NCBI GenBank assembly: GCA_029256185.1
Contig: JAQSYI010000036.1
Coordinates: 1 to 64,000, forward strand
Direction of reading: 5' to 3'
Source of the DNA: Paenibacillaceae bacterium
Lineage (GTDB): Bacteria; Bacillota; Bacilli; Paenibacillales; NBRC-103111
DNA: 64,000 nt
In this document: in pieces, positions 30,641-40,673 of the stretch
How the letters are laid out: every line of letters begins with the position of its first letter
Numbering within the stretch: the stretch's first letter is position 1
Notes under the pieces: model-generated
Seen by the model: the letters and a program-made list of their open reading frames with translations, nothing else
Databases searched by the model: none
What the model was told of the DNA's origin: nothing
Position numbers and translations under genes: made by a program

Positions 30641-31741
30641 CTAAACGTTGAACCTGAAGTGCATAACGTCCCCGTCCTGCACGATATATTCTTTGCCCTC
30701 CAGACGCAGCAAGCCCTTATCCTTGGCGGCATTCATGGAGCCGTTCACCGTCAGATCCTCGTAGGACACCACCTCGGCCCGGATAAATCCCCGTTCGAAG
30801 TCCGAGTGGATGACTCCGGCCGCTTGCGGAGCCTTCATTCCCTTGCGGATGGTCCATGCCCTGACTTCCTGGACGCCTGCCGTGAAGTACGTATACAGCC
30901 CCAGCAGCTTATACGCCCCTCTGATCAGCCGGTCCAAGCCCGACTCGGTCAATCCCAGCTCTTCTAAGAACAGCTCCTTGTCCTCGCCCTCCAGCTCGGC
31001 AATCTCCGATTCCACCTTGGCGCTGATGGGTACCACCTCGGCGCCTTCCCGGGCGGCAAATTCGCTGACCTGCTGCACATAAGGGTTGCCGTCGGCATTG
31101 GCGGCTTCCGACTCGCTCACATTGGCCGCATACAGCACCGGCTTCATAGTGATCAGATGCAGATCACGGAGCAATTGACGCTCCTCTTCATTCAGCTCCA
31201 CACTGCGCGCGGGCTGATCGTTGTACAGCTCCTCCTTGATCCGCTCCAGCGCAGCCACTTCGATGGCTACCTTCTTCTCGCCGCCCTTCAGGTTCTTGCG
31301 GGAGCGCTCCAGACGCTTCTCCACCGTCTCCAGATCCGCCAGAATCAGCTCCAGATTAATCGTCTCAATATCGCTTATTGGATCAACCTTGCCGGATACG
31401 TGGGTAATATTCTCGTCTTGGAAGCAGCGCACCACATGAACGATGGCGTCTACCTCCCGGATATGAGCCAGAAACTTGTTCCCCAGTCCCTCGCCCTTGC
31501 TCGCGCCCTTCACCAGTCCTGCGATATCCACGAATTCGAACGCGGTAGGCACGATCCGGTCGGGGTTGACAATCTCCGCCAGCTTCCCCAGGCGCTCATC
31601 CGGCACCTCCACCACACCCACATTGGGATCAATGGTGCAAAAAGGATAGTTGGCCGACTCCGCCCCTGCTTGTGTGATCGCATTGAACAACGTTGACTTT
31701 CCCACATTGGGCAACCCGACGATACCTGCTTTTAACGCCAT
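30641..31741 (-). CDS. ychF: Redox-regulated P-loop ATPase YchF
   Basis: Universally conserved Obg-related ATPase that binds ribosomes. 366 residues: P-loop [13 protein letters not shown] at the N terminus, the G4 motif replaced by the ATP-favouring NVSE (AANVSESEA), coiled-coil insertion with [14 protein letters not shown], and a C-terminal TGS domain ([21 protein letters not shown]). ATG at 31741 has AGGAG upstream. Confidence 0.97.
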   Translation of the reverse strand: MALKAGIVGLPNVGKSTLFNAITQAGAESANYPFCTIDPNVGVVEVPDERLGKLAEIVNPDRIVPTAFEFVDIAGLVKGASKGEGLGNKFLAHIREVDAIVHVVRCFQDENITHVSGKVDPISDIETINLELILADLETVEKRLERSRKNLKGGEKKVAIEVAALERIKEELYNDQPARSVELNEEERQLLRDLHLITMKPVLYAANVSESEAANADGNPYVQQVSEFAAREGAEVVPISAKVESEIAELEGEDKELFLEELGLTESGLDRLIRGAYKLLGLYTYFTAGVQEVRAWTIRKGMKAPQAAGVIHSDFERGFIRAEVVSYEDLTVNGSMNAAKDKGLLRLEGKEYIVQDGDVMHFRFNV

Positions 31742-31979
31742 ATATAAACAACTCCTATAATCAACTGTATACAACTAATCCATTATACAGGATATTATGT
31801 GAAAATCATAGTCAGATCCATCCATTGAAATCGGTTGAAGCTTTCATCGGGTTCAACTCTACTCTACCTTTCTTGCTTTGTTGCGACAAATGTATGATTG
31901 TCCTCCGTCATATGCTGGCTTCCTATCTGCAACTAGCTTCATAGATTATTATTATCAAGCAGAGAGAGGAGGAAGAAAA

Positions 31980-32258
31980 ATGGCTATCTCATTGGTCTTC
32001 CCTTACAATCAGGCAGCAGGAGTGGGACAGGGCTATTATGTAGCTCAGGACCCGCTGGGGACAAGGGGTGTCGTTACTGTAGCAAGCACAGCAGGCGCAG
32101 TGGAACTGGTCATTACCCGTTATAACGAGCCTACGTTCCGTACAGTCATTCCCGCTGGAGCAACCTTTTCGGTAAGCATCGGACAAGTGCAAACTATCGG
32201 ACTTCTGGCGCTGGGCGCTCCCGTAACCGGATTCTTGTATTATTTCATTGAAGCTTAA
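31980..32258 (+). CDS. Small beta-rich protein, function unknown
   Basis: 92 residues, strong AGAGGAGG ribosome binding site. No signal peptide or cysteine. The sequence is a run of short alternating hydrophobic stretches (VVTVAST, VELVITRY, FRTVIPAGATFSVSIGQVQTIGLLAL) ending in LYYFIEA, which suggests a single beta sandwich. The pattern loosely recalls DUF3992 (endospore appendage) subunits, but without their N-terminal cysteines, so this is a guess. Followed by a terminator, hence a monocistronic gene. The 240 bases upstream, back to ychF, hold no other gene. Confidence 0.7.
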   Translation: MAISLVFPYNQAAGVGQGYYVAQDPLGTRGVVTVASTAGAVELVITRYNEPTFRTVIPAGATFSVSIGQVQTIGLLALGAPVTGFLYYFIEA

Positions 32259-32280
32259 TAGCTTCGTGACTGATCACTGA

Positions 32281-32316
32281 CAGGAGGGGCGCGCAAGCAA
32301 TCATGCGCCCCTCCTG
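32281..32316. terminator. Perfect hairpin between convergent genes
   Basis: 12-bp perfect stem CAGGAGGGGCGC / GCGCCCCTCCTG with a 12-base loop, between the 31980 gene and the 3' end of the MocR gene. Little T-run; probably acts for both directions. Confidence 0.65.
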
Positions 32317-32318
32317 CT

Positions 32319-33764
32319 CTACATATGGCGGATCAGCTCCGCAAGCCGTCCAATCGCTTCAGACAGTTGATGCGGCTCAGCATAGGAATAGGAAAGCCGC
32401 AAGCAACTGTTCTCCTGCTCTCCATACAGATACCCCGGGTTGATCAGCATTCCCAGTTCCAACGCCTTCTGAAACAACTGCCTCATGGATATAGTCTGCC
32501 TCAGCTTAAGCCAGATGTAGAACCCTCCCGCAGGAGCCGTCCAATCAGCAAGGCCGGTGAAGTGCCGTTCAAGCGCCGTAATAGCGCACTCTCTGCGGAC
32601 CCGGAGCGCTGCCCGCAGTTCTTCCAGATGAGTGTCATACATGCCGCTTGAGAGCCATTCCCCCGCCGCCCATTGGGAGAGGGAGCTTGCGCCATAATCG
32701 GTCTGCATCTTAATATCGGCCAGCCGTTCAATAACCGCCTGGGATCCTACGATCCAGCCAATCCGCAGGCCTGGGCTTGTGGTTTTGGACATGCTGCCCA
32801 CATACAGCACATTGCCGTTTTTGTCCCTTGCCTTTAAGGAAGCAGGCGGCGGTTCATCCAGCCACAGATCGCGATAGGCATCATCCTCAATCAGAGGCAG
32901 GCGGTGCTCCTCGCAGAGATTCAACAGTTCGTCTCGCCGCTGCCCGGACATGACGATGCCCGTAGGATTGTGGAAAGTGGGGATCGTATAGAGAATAGCG
33001 GGCTTGTATTGTCTTTTGTATGCAGCAAGGAATGGCACTTGAAGGCCATGTTGATCCATGGGCATGCCTTCGAGTCTCATTCCGGCCGATTGAAAAACAT
33101 GCAGGGAATGAAGATAGGACAGCTTCTCTGCGAGTACGGTAGAGCCTTCCTTCAGCAAGCCCACGGCAATCAGTTGCAGCGCCTGAAGTCCGCCGGAGGT
33201 AATAAGAATACTGTCCGCGGATACCATTATCCCCTGATGAAGCAGACGATGCGCAATTTGCTTGCGCAGATGCAGACTCCCCTTGGGCTCTTCATATCCC
33301 AAGGGAACAGGCCGCTGAGCACTCCGGCTGAACAGCGCGGCAATATGTCTCTGGGGCAGAAGCTCTGGGGCCAATTCGCCTGTCCCCAGCCGGACCACAC
33401 CCCCGATAAATTCTGCCGCGTTGATCTCTTGGACAGCAGGGAAATTGGGATGATGAATGCCTTTGCTTACATAGGATGCCCAATCTGTGGGAGCGGTTTG
33501 TGCAAGCAGACTCCATGATGTACTGACAACCTTGGTTCCCCCTCCCGTGTTGCCGGCCACAAGTCCCAGAGAAGCAAGCTCATCCAATGCGGCCACAACT
33601 GTGCTGCGGTTTACCCCGAAAGACTTGGCAAGAGTCCGCTGGGAGGGCAAGCGGGTGCCTACCGTCCATTCCCCGTTAAGAATCCGGGACTTGATAAATT
33701 CTCCAATCTGAACATGGATGGGTACCGGCGAGCTGCGGTTGGGCGTCCAGCCTGAATGGTCCAT
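32319..33764 (-). CDS. MocR/PdxR-type PLP-dependent transcriptional regulator
   Basis: 481 residues. N-terminal GntR-type winged helix (about 15-80, with GTRLPSQRTLAKSFGVNRSTVVAALDELASLGLV) fused to a class I aminotransferase-like domain that keeps the PLP lysine in GSMSKTTSPGLRIGW. Such regulators usually bind PLP or an aminated ligand and control a divergent gene; here that gene is a LysE-type exporter. Direct and inverted repeats in the shared promoter region at 33802-33835 are likely its operator. Confidence 0.93.
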   Translation of the reverse strand: MDHSGWTPNRSSPVPIHVQIGEFIKSRILNGEWTVGTRLPSQRTLAKSFGVNRSTVVAALDELASLGLVAGNTGGGTKVVSTSWSLLAQTAPTDWASYVSKGIHHPNFPAVQEINAAEFIGGVVRLGTGELAPELLPQRHIAALFSRSAQRPVPLGYEEPKGSLHLRKQIAHRLLHQGIMVSADSILITSGGLQALQLIAVGLLKEGSTVLAEKLSYLHSLHVFQSAGMRLEGMPMDQHGLQVPFLAAYKRQYKPAILYTIPTFHNPTGIVMSGQRRDELLNLCEEHRLPLIEDDAYRDLWLDEPPPASLKARDKNGNVLYVGSMSKTTSPGLRIGWIVGSQAVIERLADIKMQTDYGASSLSQWAAGEWLSSGMYDTHLEELRAALRVRRECAITALERHFTGLADWTAPAGGFYIWLKLRQTISMRQLFQKALELGMLINPGYLYGEQENSCLRLSYSYAEPHQLSEAIGRLAELIRHM

Positions 33765-33801
33765 TCGTACAGCACCTCAAGGATTTTCTTTTTATTATAC
33801 A

Positions 33802-33835
33802 ATTTGGTTGGTTAGTTAACCATCCATTTGGCTGG
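33802..33835. promoter_or_regulatory. Probable MocR operator in the divergent promoter region
   Basis: Direct repeat ATTTGGYTGG at 33802-33811 and 33826-33835 (24 bases apart) flanks the palindrome TGGTTAGTTAACCA at 33809-33822. TATAAT of the MocR promoter is at 33794-33799 (minus strand) and a GAGACA-17-TACAAT promoter (33835-33863) faces the exporter. Binding here could repress one gene and activate the other. Confidence 0.55.
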
Positions 33836-33916
33836 AGACATCCAAGCTCTTTTTTCTTACAATAAAATCGGTTCTATGGAACAGGAAGACTTGAGGGAAG
33901 ACAGGAGGACGAATTT

Positions 33917-34558
33917 ATGACATTTATTTCCGCGGTGGCGGGAGGAGGTGCTATGTGGCACGGGGTATTCCTGTCGCTGGGACTGATCCTGCCTCTGGGG
34001 GTTCAGAATGTGTTTATTTTTCAGCAGGGTGCTTATCAGAAGCGGCTGTGGCGGGTGCTGCCGGCAGTGCTGACCGCCGCCCTGTGCGATACGCTGCTCA
34101 TCACGCTCGCGGTAACAGGAGTATCCGTAATCGTAATGGACCATGTATGGCTCAAGTCCCTGTTGATGGGTGCAGGCACTTTGTTTCTGCTCTATATGGG
34201 ATGGATAACCTGGAACAGCAAACCCCGCATCCCGGGGAAAGACGGGCAAGCAGGCTATTCTGCCCGGCATCAGATTGCCTTCGCCGCATCCGTTTCGCTG
34301 TTGAACCCTCATGCCATCTTGGACACAGTGGGCGTTATTGGAACAAGCTCCCTTCAATATGCGGGAACAGACCGCTATGTATTTGTCCTGTCCTGCATAG
34401 CCGTTTCCTGGGCCTGGTTCGCCTTATTGGCGTTGGCTGGAAGGTGGGCAGGAAGTCTGGATGCAACAGGGGGGCTGCTTGTTTGGCTTATTCGGCTTTC
34501 TGCCGTCTTCATCTGGATTGTTGCCTTCACCCTGCTTTATTCCTTCTATCCGGGTTAA
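33917..34558 (+). CDS. LysE/ArgO-family amino acid exporter
   Basis: 213 residues, six predicted membrane helices. The family N terminus is present (GLILPLGVQNVFIFQQGAYQ), as is the LNPHAILDTVGVIG motif of the second repeat. Exports basic or other amino acids; substrate not predictable. The ATG at 33917 has AGGAGGACG upstream. Divergent from the MocR regulator, which probably controls it. Confidence 0.9.
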   Translation: MTFISAVAGGGAMWHGVFLSLGLILPLGVQNVFIFQQGAYQKRLWRVLPAVLTAALCDTLLITLAVTGVSVIVMDHVWLKSLLMGAGTLFLLYMGWITWNSKPRIPGKDGQAGYSARHQIAFAASVSLLNPHAILDTVGVIGTSSLQYAGTDRYVFVLSCIAVSWAWFALLALAGRWAGSLDATGGLLVWLIRLSAVFIWIVAFTLLYSFYPG

Positions 34559-34615
34559 GCACGAAGATACCCCCGGCAGGGCCGCGGGCAGTCATTGTCC
34601 TTTTATGGGGTCCGT

Positions 34616-35323
34616 CTATTTGAACAAACGTTTCCGGTCTTCTATCTGCTTGGTGGCATAGTGGGCGGAGATCTGTTCCCGGAGGATAAAGGCGCGGAGC
34701 GAGTTCATTTTATCATCGGCCATCCGCACATAACGGGCGCCATAATAGAGGCTCTCACTCTCCCGCTCGGTTCGCATAATTTCGGCAACGCACGGAATAA
34801 TGGTTCCCAGATCAAGCTCTATCTCCACATGGGTGTTAGTATCAAGCAGCAGTCCCGGAGAAGCGGTAAACCCGATCCCGCTCAAACTGATATTCCGCAG
34901 CTGAAGGGGCACAGGCTCGCTTAGTACATGCCGATCTCCTTCCAAGGAACCCGCAAGGGATGCCAGAACGCCGCTGCGATCCACTTCAACCCGGGGATAT
35001 TCCCGCTTGTCCAGAAACCTGCGCTGATTCTCAGGAGGATTGATCATCATTAATGATCCCGTATCCTTGCCAATAATGGTAGAAGTAATGATATAAATGC
35101 CGATAGGCGTATAAACCGTGAGTTTGACATTCTCCCCCAGATTGAATACGGCGTAATCATTAATCTCTACCTCAAGCAAGTCCCCCTCCGCAAAGGTCAT
35201 AATCCCTGTGGATACAAAATCCTTCTTCTCCACAACCGTTCGGCAATGCACCAGGATGGTGGCTAACGGGACTTCATTCACTTCAGTGAAGCCCGCAATC
35301 TTTCTCTTGGGGTTGCTGCTCAT
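34616..35323 (-). CDS. PilZ-domain protein with N-terminal YcgR-like domain
   Basis: 235 residues. The first 100 form a beta-rich N-terminal domain; the PilZ domain follows with both c-di-GMP signature motifs: RRFLDKREYPR (RxxxR type) near residue 100 and NISLSGIGF (N/DxSxxG). A cytosolic c-di-GMP receptor that may affect motility or surface traits. Preceded by GGAGGT. Confidence 0.88.
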   Translation of the reverse strand: MSSNPKRKIAGFTEVNEVPLATILVHCRTVVEKKDFVSTGIMTFAEGDLLEVEINDYAVFNLGENVKLTVYTPIGIYIITSTIIGKDTGSLMMINPPENQRRFLDKREYPRVEVDRSGVLASLAGSLEGDRHVLSEPVPLQLRNISLSGIGFTASPGLLLDTNTHVEIELDLGTIIPCVAEIMRTERESESLYYGARYVRMADDKMNSLRAFILREQISAHYATKQIEDRKRLFK

Positions 35324-35623
35324 ACCTCCACCGTCCTTTCTTCAATCAACCAGCACACCGTTTAGAAGAAATCGGCGTAAGGGGAAAAAGCCGCTTCACC
35401 GAAAGCAGCAGAGAAACACCGTGTGCTGCACTACCCCAAACCGATGAATGATGAAACGAAACCCGTGCTGGTCCTACCTTTATGTTAGTAACCAGTATAA
35501 TCGCTATTCTTATGCATTTCAATGCAAGAAGAGGCAGAAGGAATGTGAACATTTTATAAAGAGGGACTTGCATTGTATTTATTTCTGTGGGCGGATAGAA
35601 TAAAATGTGGAAAACCCCTATAG

Positions 35624-36875
<1,252 letters not shown>

Positions 36876-36888
<13 letters not shown>

Positions 36889-37772
36889 AGCTGCTCCCCC
36901 TTAATGCCGGCAATTCGCACCAGCAATTCATCAAGCGCAAGCTTCTCTACCTTATACTCTCCTTCGGGAAAGTTGCTTTTCCACACGCGGTCGAATGATC
37001 GAATGTCCGACGTGATTCCGCTGTAGCCGTAATCGTTCACCTTGAGGTTGGACAGTTCGGCTTCGATGGAAGCATTGCGGTAACGGTTATCTGCCTTAAT
37101 AACTTTGGACTGATCAAGCAGGGTGAGCTTATCCGTGCTGGCAACAATCCGGCCGTTATGAATAATCGTAATATAATCGGCCACCTTCTCGATGTCAGTG
37201 GAGATATGGGAGGAGAAGAAGATGGAGCAGTTCTCATTCTGGATAATCTCGAGAAAGACATCCAGGAGCTCGCTGCGGATGACCGGGTCCAGGCCGGAGG
37301 TGGGCTCGTCGAGAATCAGCAGTTCCGGATGATGGGCCATGGCCAATGCCAGAGACAGCTTCACCTTCATGCCCCGGGAGAGCTCCTTCGCTTTTTTCTT
37401 CCGGTCCACCTGGAAGCGGGCAAGCAGCTTGCGGAACAAGGCATCATCCCAAGTGGTATAGAAGCTGCCAACGAACCGCCCTGTCCACTCCACCGTCATA
37501 TCGTCATAGAAATGCGGCTCCTCGCTCACATACCCGATTCGATTCTTCAGCTTCTCGGGTTGCTGGGAGTCTGTCTGGCCAAACATATGAATCTCCCCTG
37601 CATCATAACGGATCAGATTCATAATGCATTTGATGGTCGTGCTCTTGCCTGAGCCATTCTGGCCAATGAAGCCCATGATATATCCCCGCGGAATTTGAAA
37701 GGATACTCCGTCCAGCTTAAACGACTCATACCGTTTCGTAAGCCCGTTCACCTTAAGCAGCATCTCATCCAT
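36876..37772 (-). CDS. ABC transporter ATP-binding protein
   Basis: 298 residues. Walker A GQNGSGKST (about residue 36-44), signature LSRGMK, Walker B LLILDEPTSGLD, and the switch histidine in FFSSHIST. The C-terminal 80 residues form an extra domain as in drug- and peptide-export ATPases. Follows the GntR gene by 15 bases. Confidence 0.93.
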
Positions 37773-37787
37773 CTATCTCCACCCTCT

Positions 37788-38165
37788 CTATTGGTCATCG
37801 TCTAAGAAGAGCTTAAATGTGCGTATTATTTCTTCATCATCCATGCCAAGCTCTCTGCATCCGGCAATTCCCCGCTCAAAGAACTGCTGAACCGTCTTCA
37901 GCTTCGTTTCCTTGACGAATTCCGCTCCCGCTTCCGCCACGCATGAGCCAATTCCCTGTTTGGTTACAATATAGCCATTGGACTCCAGATCCTCATACGC
38001 CTTCTTAACGGTAATCACACTAATCTCCAAATCCTTGGCCAATACGCGGATCGAAGGCAGCATCGCTCCCGCGGCCAGGTCACCCTGTATAATCTGTTCA
38101 ACAATCTGCTTCTTAATCTGCTCGTACAGCGGAGCGGAATCGCTGTTCGATAGGGTAATGTACAA
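37788..38165 (-). CDS. GntR-family regulator, YtrA subfamily
   Basis: 125 residues. Winged-helix domain (about 10-75: PLYEQIKKQIVEQIIQGDLAAGAMLPSIRVLAKDLEISVITVKKAYEDLE in outline) plus a short C-terminal dimerisation tail, as in YtrA. Likely TTG start with GAGGTG upstream. A long palindrome in its own promoter at 38185-38218 is probably its operator, so the regulator and the ABC transporter are autoregulated together. Confidence 0.92.
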   Translation of the reverse strand: MYITLSNSDSAPLYEQIKKQIVEQIIQGDLAAGAMLPSIRVLAKDLEISVITVKKAYEDLESNGYIVTKQGIGSCVAEAGAEFVKETKLKTVQQFFERGIAGCRELGMDDEEIIRTFKLFLDDDQ

Positions 38166-38184
38166 AGGCGCACCTCAAATCCGT

Positions 38185-38218
38185 ATATACTGTGTATATT
38201 ATAATATATACAGTATAT
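38185..38218. promoter_or_regulatory. Operator palindrome of the GntR-ABC operon
   Basis: A 34-bp palindrome with one mismatch per arm: ATATACTGTGTATATTA is followed by its near complement. A third half-site, TATATACAGTGT, follows at about 38226-38237. The centre lies some 35 bases before the GntR start codon. Confidence 0.75.
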
Positions 38219-38498
38219 GATTGTTTATATACAGTGTCAAGGGGGACTTAGGTGGGGGTCTACTCACTTTCGAAATCATGGACCCAACTAAACAGGCACC
38301 AGCTTGGCCAGAGAGAGGCACTGCTTACCGTCATCAACGGATTAAGCGCTTACTAAGATTCTACAACCGCTCTGTAAACATGCTGTGCATGAATCGGCGA
38401 TACTGTTCGGCGCAAGTAAAAAAGTGATGGCTTTTTTTATTGGTTTTTGTCATAATTTAGGGAACTAAAAACAAGTGAGTCATGCGGAGGTTTGCAGA

Positions 38499-39290
38499 GT
38501 GGCAAAGAGAAGAAGGAGGCAAAGCAGGGAGGGGGACCAAATCAAAGCCGGAATCGGTCTTAGCTTTCTTGCTGGGCTTGGAGTGTATTATTTTACCCAG
38601 TCGTTAATCGCAGGGATAATGGTCGGCATTGGATTCTTTGCTCTGATAGTCGCTGTCACCATTTCCTTCGGCGCTCGGCGTAGAGAGCGGTTAAAGCATT
38701 CCGGCATCAAAGACATCGACCGTATGGAAGGCTGGCGGTTCGAAGAATATCTGGGTGAGCTATTCCGATCCCAAGGTTATGAAGTCCGGGTTACTCCCAA
38801 AACCCGTGATTTTGGCGCTGACATTATTATCACCAAAAACGGGAGCAAAACAGTAGTCCAGGCCAAGCGCTACGGGACCGCGGTAGGCTTAGAAGCGGTT
38901 CAACAAGCTTATGGATCTGTCAATTATTATGAAGCCGCGGCGGCTTGGGCCGTTACCAATAACTATTTCACCCCTGCAGCCAAGACTCTGGCCCAGGTGA
39001 ACAACGTGCGCTTGATTGAACGCGAGGAGCTTATGGAGATGATCCGGCACATGAAAGAAGGTCTGGGCGCATCGCCGGAGACGGCAGCTGCTCATCGGCG
39101 GGTTAATGCTCACAAGCTGGTCGCTGCCGCAACGTCGGTGCCTAACGGGGCCCCTAACCCCAATAAGTCCTATGAAGGAGGTCCTGCTTGCCCGAAATGC
39201 GGCCAAGCAACGTTCATCCGCAATACATCAATGGGAAAAGCCTATGTTTGTGTAAATGTTGCTTCCTGCAAGTTTTACAAGGTTATCTAA
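38499..39290 (+). CDS. Membrane-anchored Mrr-type restriction endonuclease domain protein with zinc finger
   Basis: 263 residues. Two membrane helices (about 20-60) lead into an Mrr_cat nuclease domain with the active-site pattern GWRFEEYLGELFRSQGYE, DFGADIII and VVQAKRY (acidic residues and the QxK). The C terminus carries a topoisomerase-type zinc finger, CPKCG...C...C. GTG at 38499 follows GGAGG. The 250 bases upstream contain no convincing gene. Role unknown: possibly cleaves foreign or modified DNA near the membrane. Confidence 0.85.
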   Translation: MAKRRRRQSREGDQIKAGIGLSFLAGLGVYYFTQSLIAGIMVGIGFFALIVAVTISFGARRRERLKHSGIKDIDRMEGWRFEEYLGELFRSQGYEVRVTPKTRDFGADIIITKNGSKTVVQAKRYGTAVGLEAVQQAYGSVNYYEAAAAWAVTNNYFTPAAKTLAQVNNVRLIEREELMEMIRHMKEGLGASPETAAAHRRVNAHKLVAAATSVPNGAPNPNKSYEGGPACPKCGQATFIRNTSMGKAYVCVNVASCKFYKVI

Positions 39291-39394
39291 GACTCTGTAA
39301 ACCAGAGAGTACCAGCTGCCAGCATGACCAGCGCATTATCGCGCATACAGGGACTTTCTTCATTCTCTTGTTTATGCTATAATGATTTTCGCGT

Positions 39395-39468
39395 GTTCCC
39401 GTAGCTCAGCAGGATAGAGCGACAGTTTCCTAAACTGCAGGTCGGAGGTTCGAATCCTCTCGGGGACG
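39395..39468 (+). tRNA. tRNA-Arg (anticodon CCT)
   Basis: Cloverleaf is visible: acceptor GTTCCCG/CGGGGAC, D-arm AGCTCAGCAGGATAGAGC, anticodon loop TTCCTAA (CCT), T-arm GGAGGTTCGAATCCTCT. The CCA is not encoded. A TATAAT lies at 39378-39383, just upstream, as its -10 region. The hicAB and tail genes start after this gene. Confidence 0.95.
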
Positions 39469-39484
39469 TTATGGAAGATGAAGG

Positions 39485-39510
39485 AAACCCTTGCTGCGCA
39501 AGGGTTTTTT
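39485..39510 (+). terminator. Terminator after tRNA-Arg
   Basis: 10-bp stem AAACCCTTGC/GCAAGGGTTT with a 3-base loop and a run of six T. Confidence 0.9.
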
Positions 39511-39639
39511 ATCGTCCTGCCATGCTTACACTTGATCGCTGTTTGGAGGCTAATCTGGGGGGTTATTTTTTATAATAAGGAAAGAGCAAAAAGAGCTTAT
39601 TTCTACCTGCTCTTCCGATTTTGAATCATGGCATACATA

Positions 39640-39668
39640 TTGAAACACGTATTAATACGTGTTATTAT
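39640..39668 (+). promoter_or_regulatory. hicAB promoter with operator in the spacer
   Basis: TTGAAA (39640-39645) and TATTAT (39663-39668) are 17 bases apart. The perfect 20-bp palindrome AACACGTATTAATACGTGTT (39644-39663) fills the spacer, the expected site for repression by HicB. Confidence 0.8.
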
Positions 39669-39691
39669 CTAATCAGGAGGTGCTAATACCG

Positions 39692-39886
39692 ATGCGCAGT
39701 TACTCTTCAAGAGAAATCCTACAAATCTTGCAAGCAAACGGCTGGTATAAGGTGCATACTGTTGGGGACCACTTTCAGTTCAAACATCCCACTATAAAAG
39801 GCAAAGTCACGATTACGCATCCGGTTAAAGATGTGGCCCTCCATATTCTTAAGGACATTGAAAAAAAGACAGGACTAAAGCTTTAG
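39692..39886 (+). CDS. hicA: Type II toxin HicA (mRNA interferase)
   Basis: 64 residues. Double-stranded-RNA-binding-like fold: SSREILQILQANGWYKVHTVGDHFQFKHPTIKGKVTITHP, with the catalytic histidine in HFQFKHP. ATG at 39692 follows AGGAGG. Cleaves mRNA unless bound by HicB. Confidence 0.93.
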   Translation: MRSYSSREILQILQANGWYKVHTVGDHFQFKHPTIKGKVTITHPVKDVALHILKDIEKKTGLKL

Positions 39887-39936
39887 TCCGTTCTTTTAGC
39901 TTTTTCATAAAACTCAAATGCGAAAGGGTGAGCAAA

Positions 39937-40317
39937 ATGAAAAAGAGCTACAGCTATCCAGCCGTACTCAGCTTTACAGACCAGTGTATTGAAATATGGT
40001 TCCCCGATCTGGAGGAAGCTTTGTCTCAAGCCGATAACATTGAACAAGCAATAAGACGGGCAAACGAAGTCTTAAAGCTAACAATTGAAAGCCGATTAGA
40101 AGATAAGGAAGACATTCCACCGGCAACACCGTTAATCCGAATCGCTTTGCAAGAGAATCAGCGCACTATTATAGCTACGGCGGTCTTGAACGAAAAGATC
40201 ACTTATGTAAAGAAAACCCTTACTATACCTGATGATTTGAACGAAGCTGCTGAAATGGCGGGGATTAACTTTTCCCAGGTGCTTCAACGAGCACTTCGGG
40301 AAGAGCTTCAAAGATGA
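39937..40317 (+). CDS. hicB: Type II antitoxin HicB
   Basis: 126 residues: an N-terminal partial RNase H fold (YPAVLSFTDQCIEIWFPDLEEALSQADNIEQAI in outline) that blocks HicA, and a C-terminal ribbon-helix-helix DNA-binding part (KTLTIPDDLNEAAEMAGINFSQVLQRALREEL). GTG at 39928 is an alternative start. Binds the palindrome in the promoter. Confidence 0.92.
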   Translation: MKKSYSYPAVLSFTDQCIEIWFPDLEEALSQADNIEQAIRRANEVLKLTIESRLEDKEDIPPATPLIRIALQENQRTIIATAVLNEKITYVKKTLTIPDDLNEAAEMAGINFSQVLQRALREELQR

Positions 40318-40340
40318 CTTCGTGGCAGGTAACCATAACA

Positions 40341-40381
40341 AGAAATAGACCGCTCCCGTTAGCGCAGAGCGGTCTATTTCT
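40341..40381. terminator. Bidirectional terminator between hicB and the tail operon
   Basis: 15-bp perfect stem AGAAATAGACCGCTC / GAGCGGTCTATTTCT with an 11-base loop; T-rich sequence lies within the arm on each strand. It ends both the hicAB transcript and the leftward tail operon. Confidence 0.85.
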
Positions 40382-40396
40382 CTGACCAGCATAATC

Positions 40397-40579
40397 TTAA
40401 ATCATACTTCCGCTGGATGAGGTAGCTCCGGGATCTGGCGCCGGATCGGGATAGCTGTTTTCCGTTTTGGATGATAGTGGATTAAAGCTGCTTAACTCGA
40501 TTTCTTGGCACGAACATTTCCCGCGCGTCTTGCTTTTTCCACATGACCTAATGAAATAGCAGTCCATCCAACTACTCAT
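40397..40579 (-). CDS. Possible small Cys- and Pro-containing protein at the end of the tail operon
   Basis: 60 codons starting at an ATG that overlaps the xkdX end. Not recognised. Four cysteines in the first half, then a Pro/Asp/Ser-rich tail (YPDPAPDPGATSSSG). It ends before the operon terminator. No ribosome binding site better than the overlap is seen, so it may be translated by coupling or not at all. Confidence 0.35.
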   Translation of the reverse strand: MSSWMDCYFIRSCGKSKTRGKCSCQEIELSSFNPLSSKTENSYPDPAPDPGATSSSGSMI

Positions 40580-40673
40580 TCAGCATTGCCTCCACCTCTG
40601 CCCGGTGCTTTTCGGGCACATCCTCGAGCGTCTTCAACCCTTTGCGGATTAGGTCTGCGTATACCTTAGCCAT
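40572..40673 (-). CDS. xkdX: XkdX-family small phage protein
   Basis: 33 residues, MAKVYADLIRKGLKTLEDVP then EKHRAEVEAMLNE. Matches the XkdX family pattern (short, a lysine-rich helix, then the V-P-E-K-x-R-x-E-V motif). Function unknown. Usually follows the tail fibre genes in PBSX-like clusters. Overlaps the preceding gene by eight bases. Confidence 0.85.
   Translation of the reverse strand: MAKVYADLIRKGLKTLEDVPEKHRAEVEAMLNE

Noticed and set aside
38281-38427. 49-codon reading frame upstream of the Mrr gene
   Set aside because: No ribosome binding site and no relatives recognised; basic composition could be a remnant but nothing supports translation.
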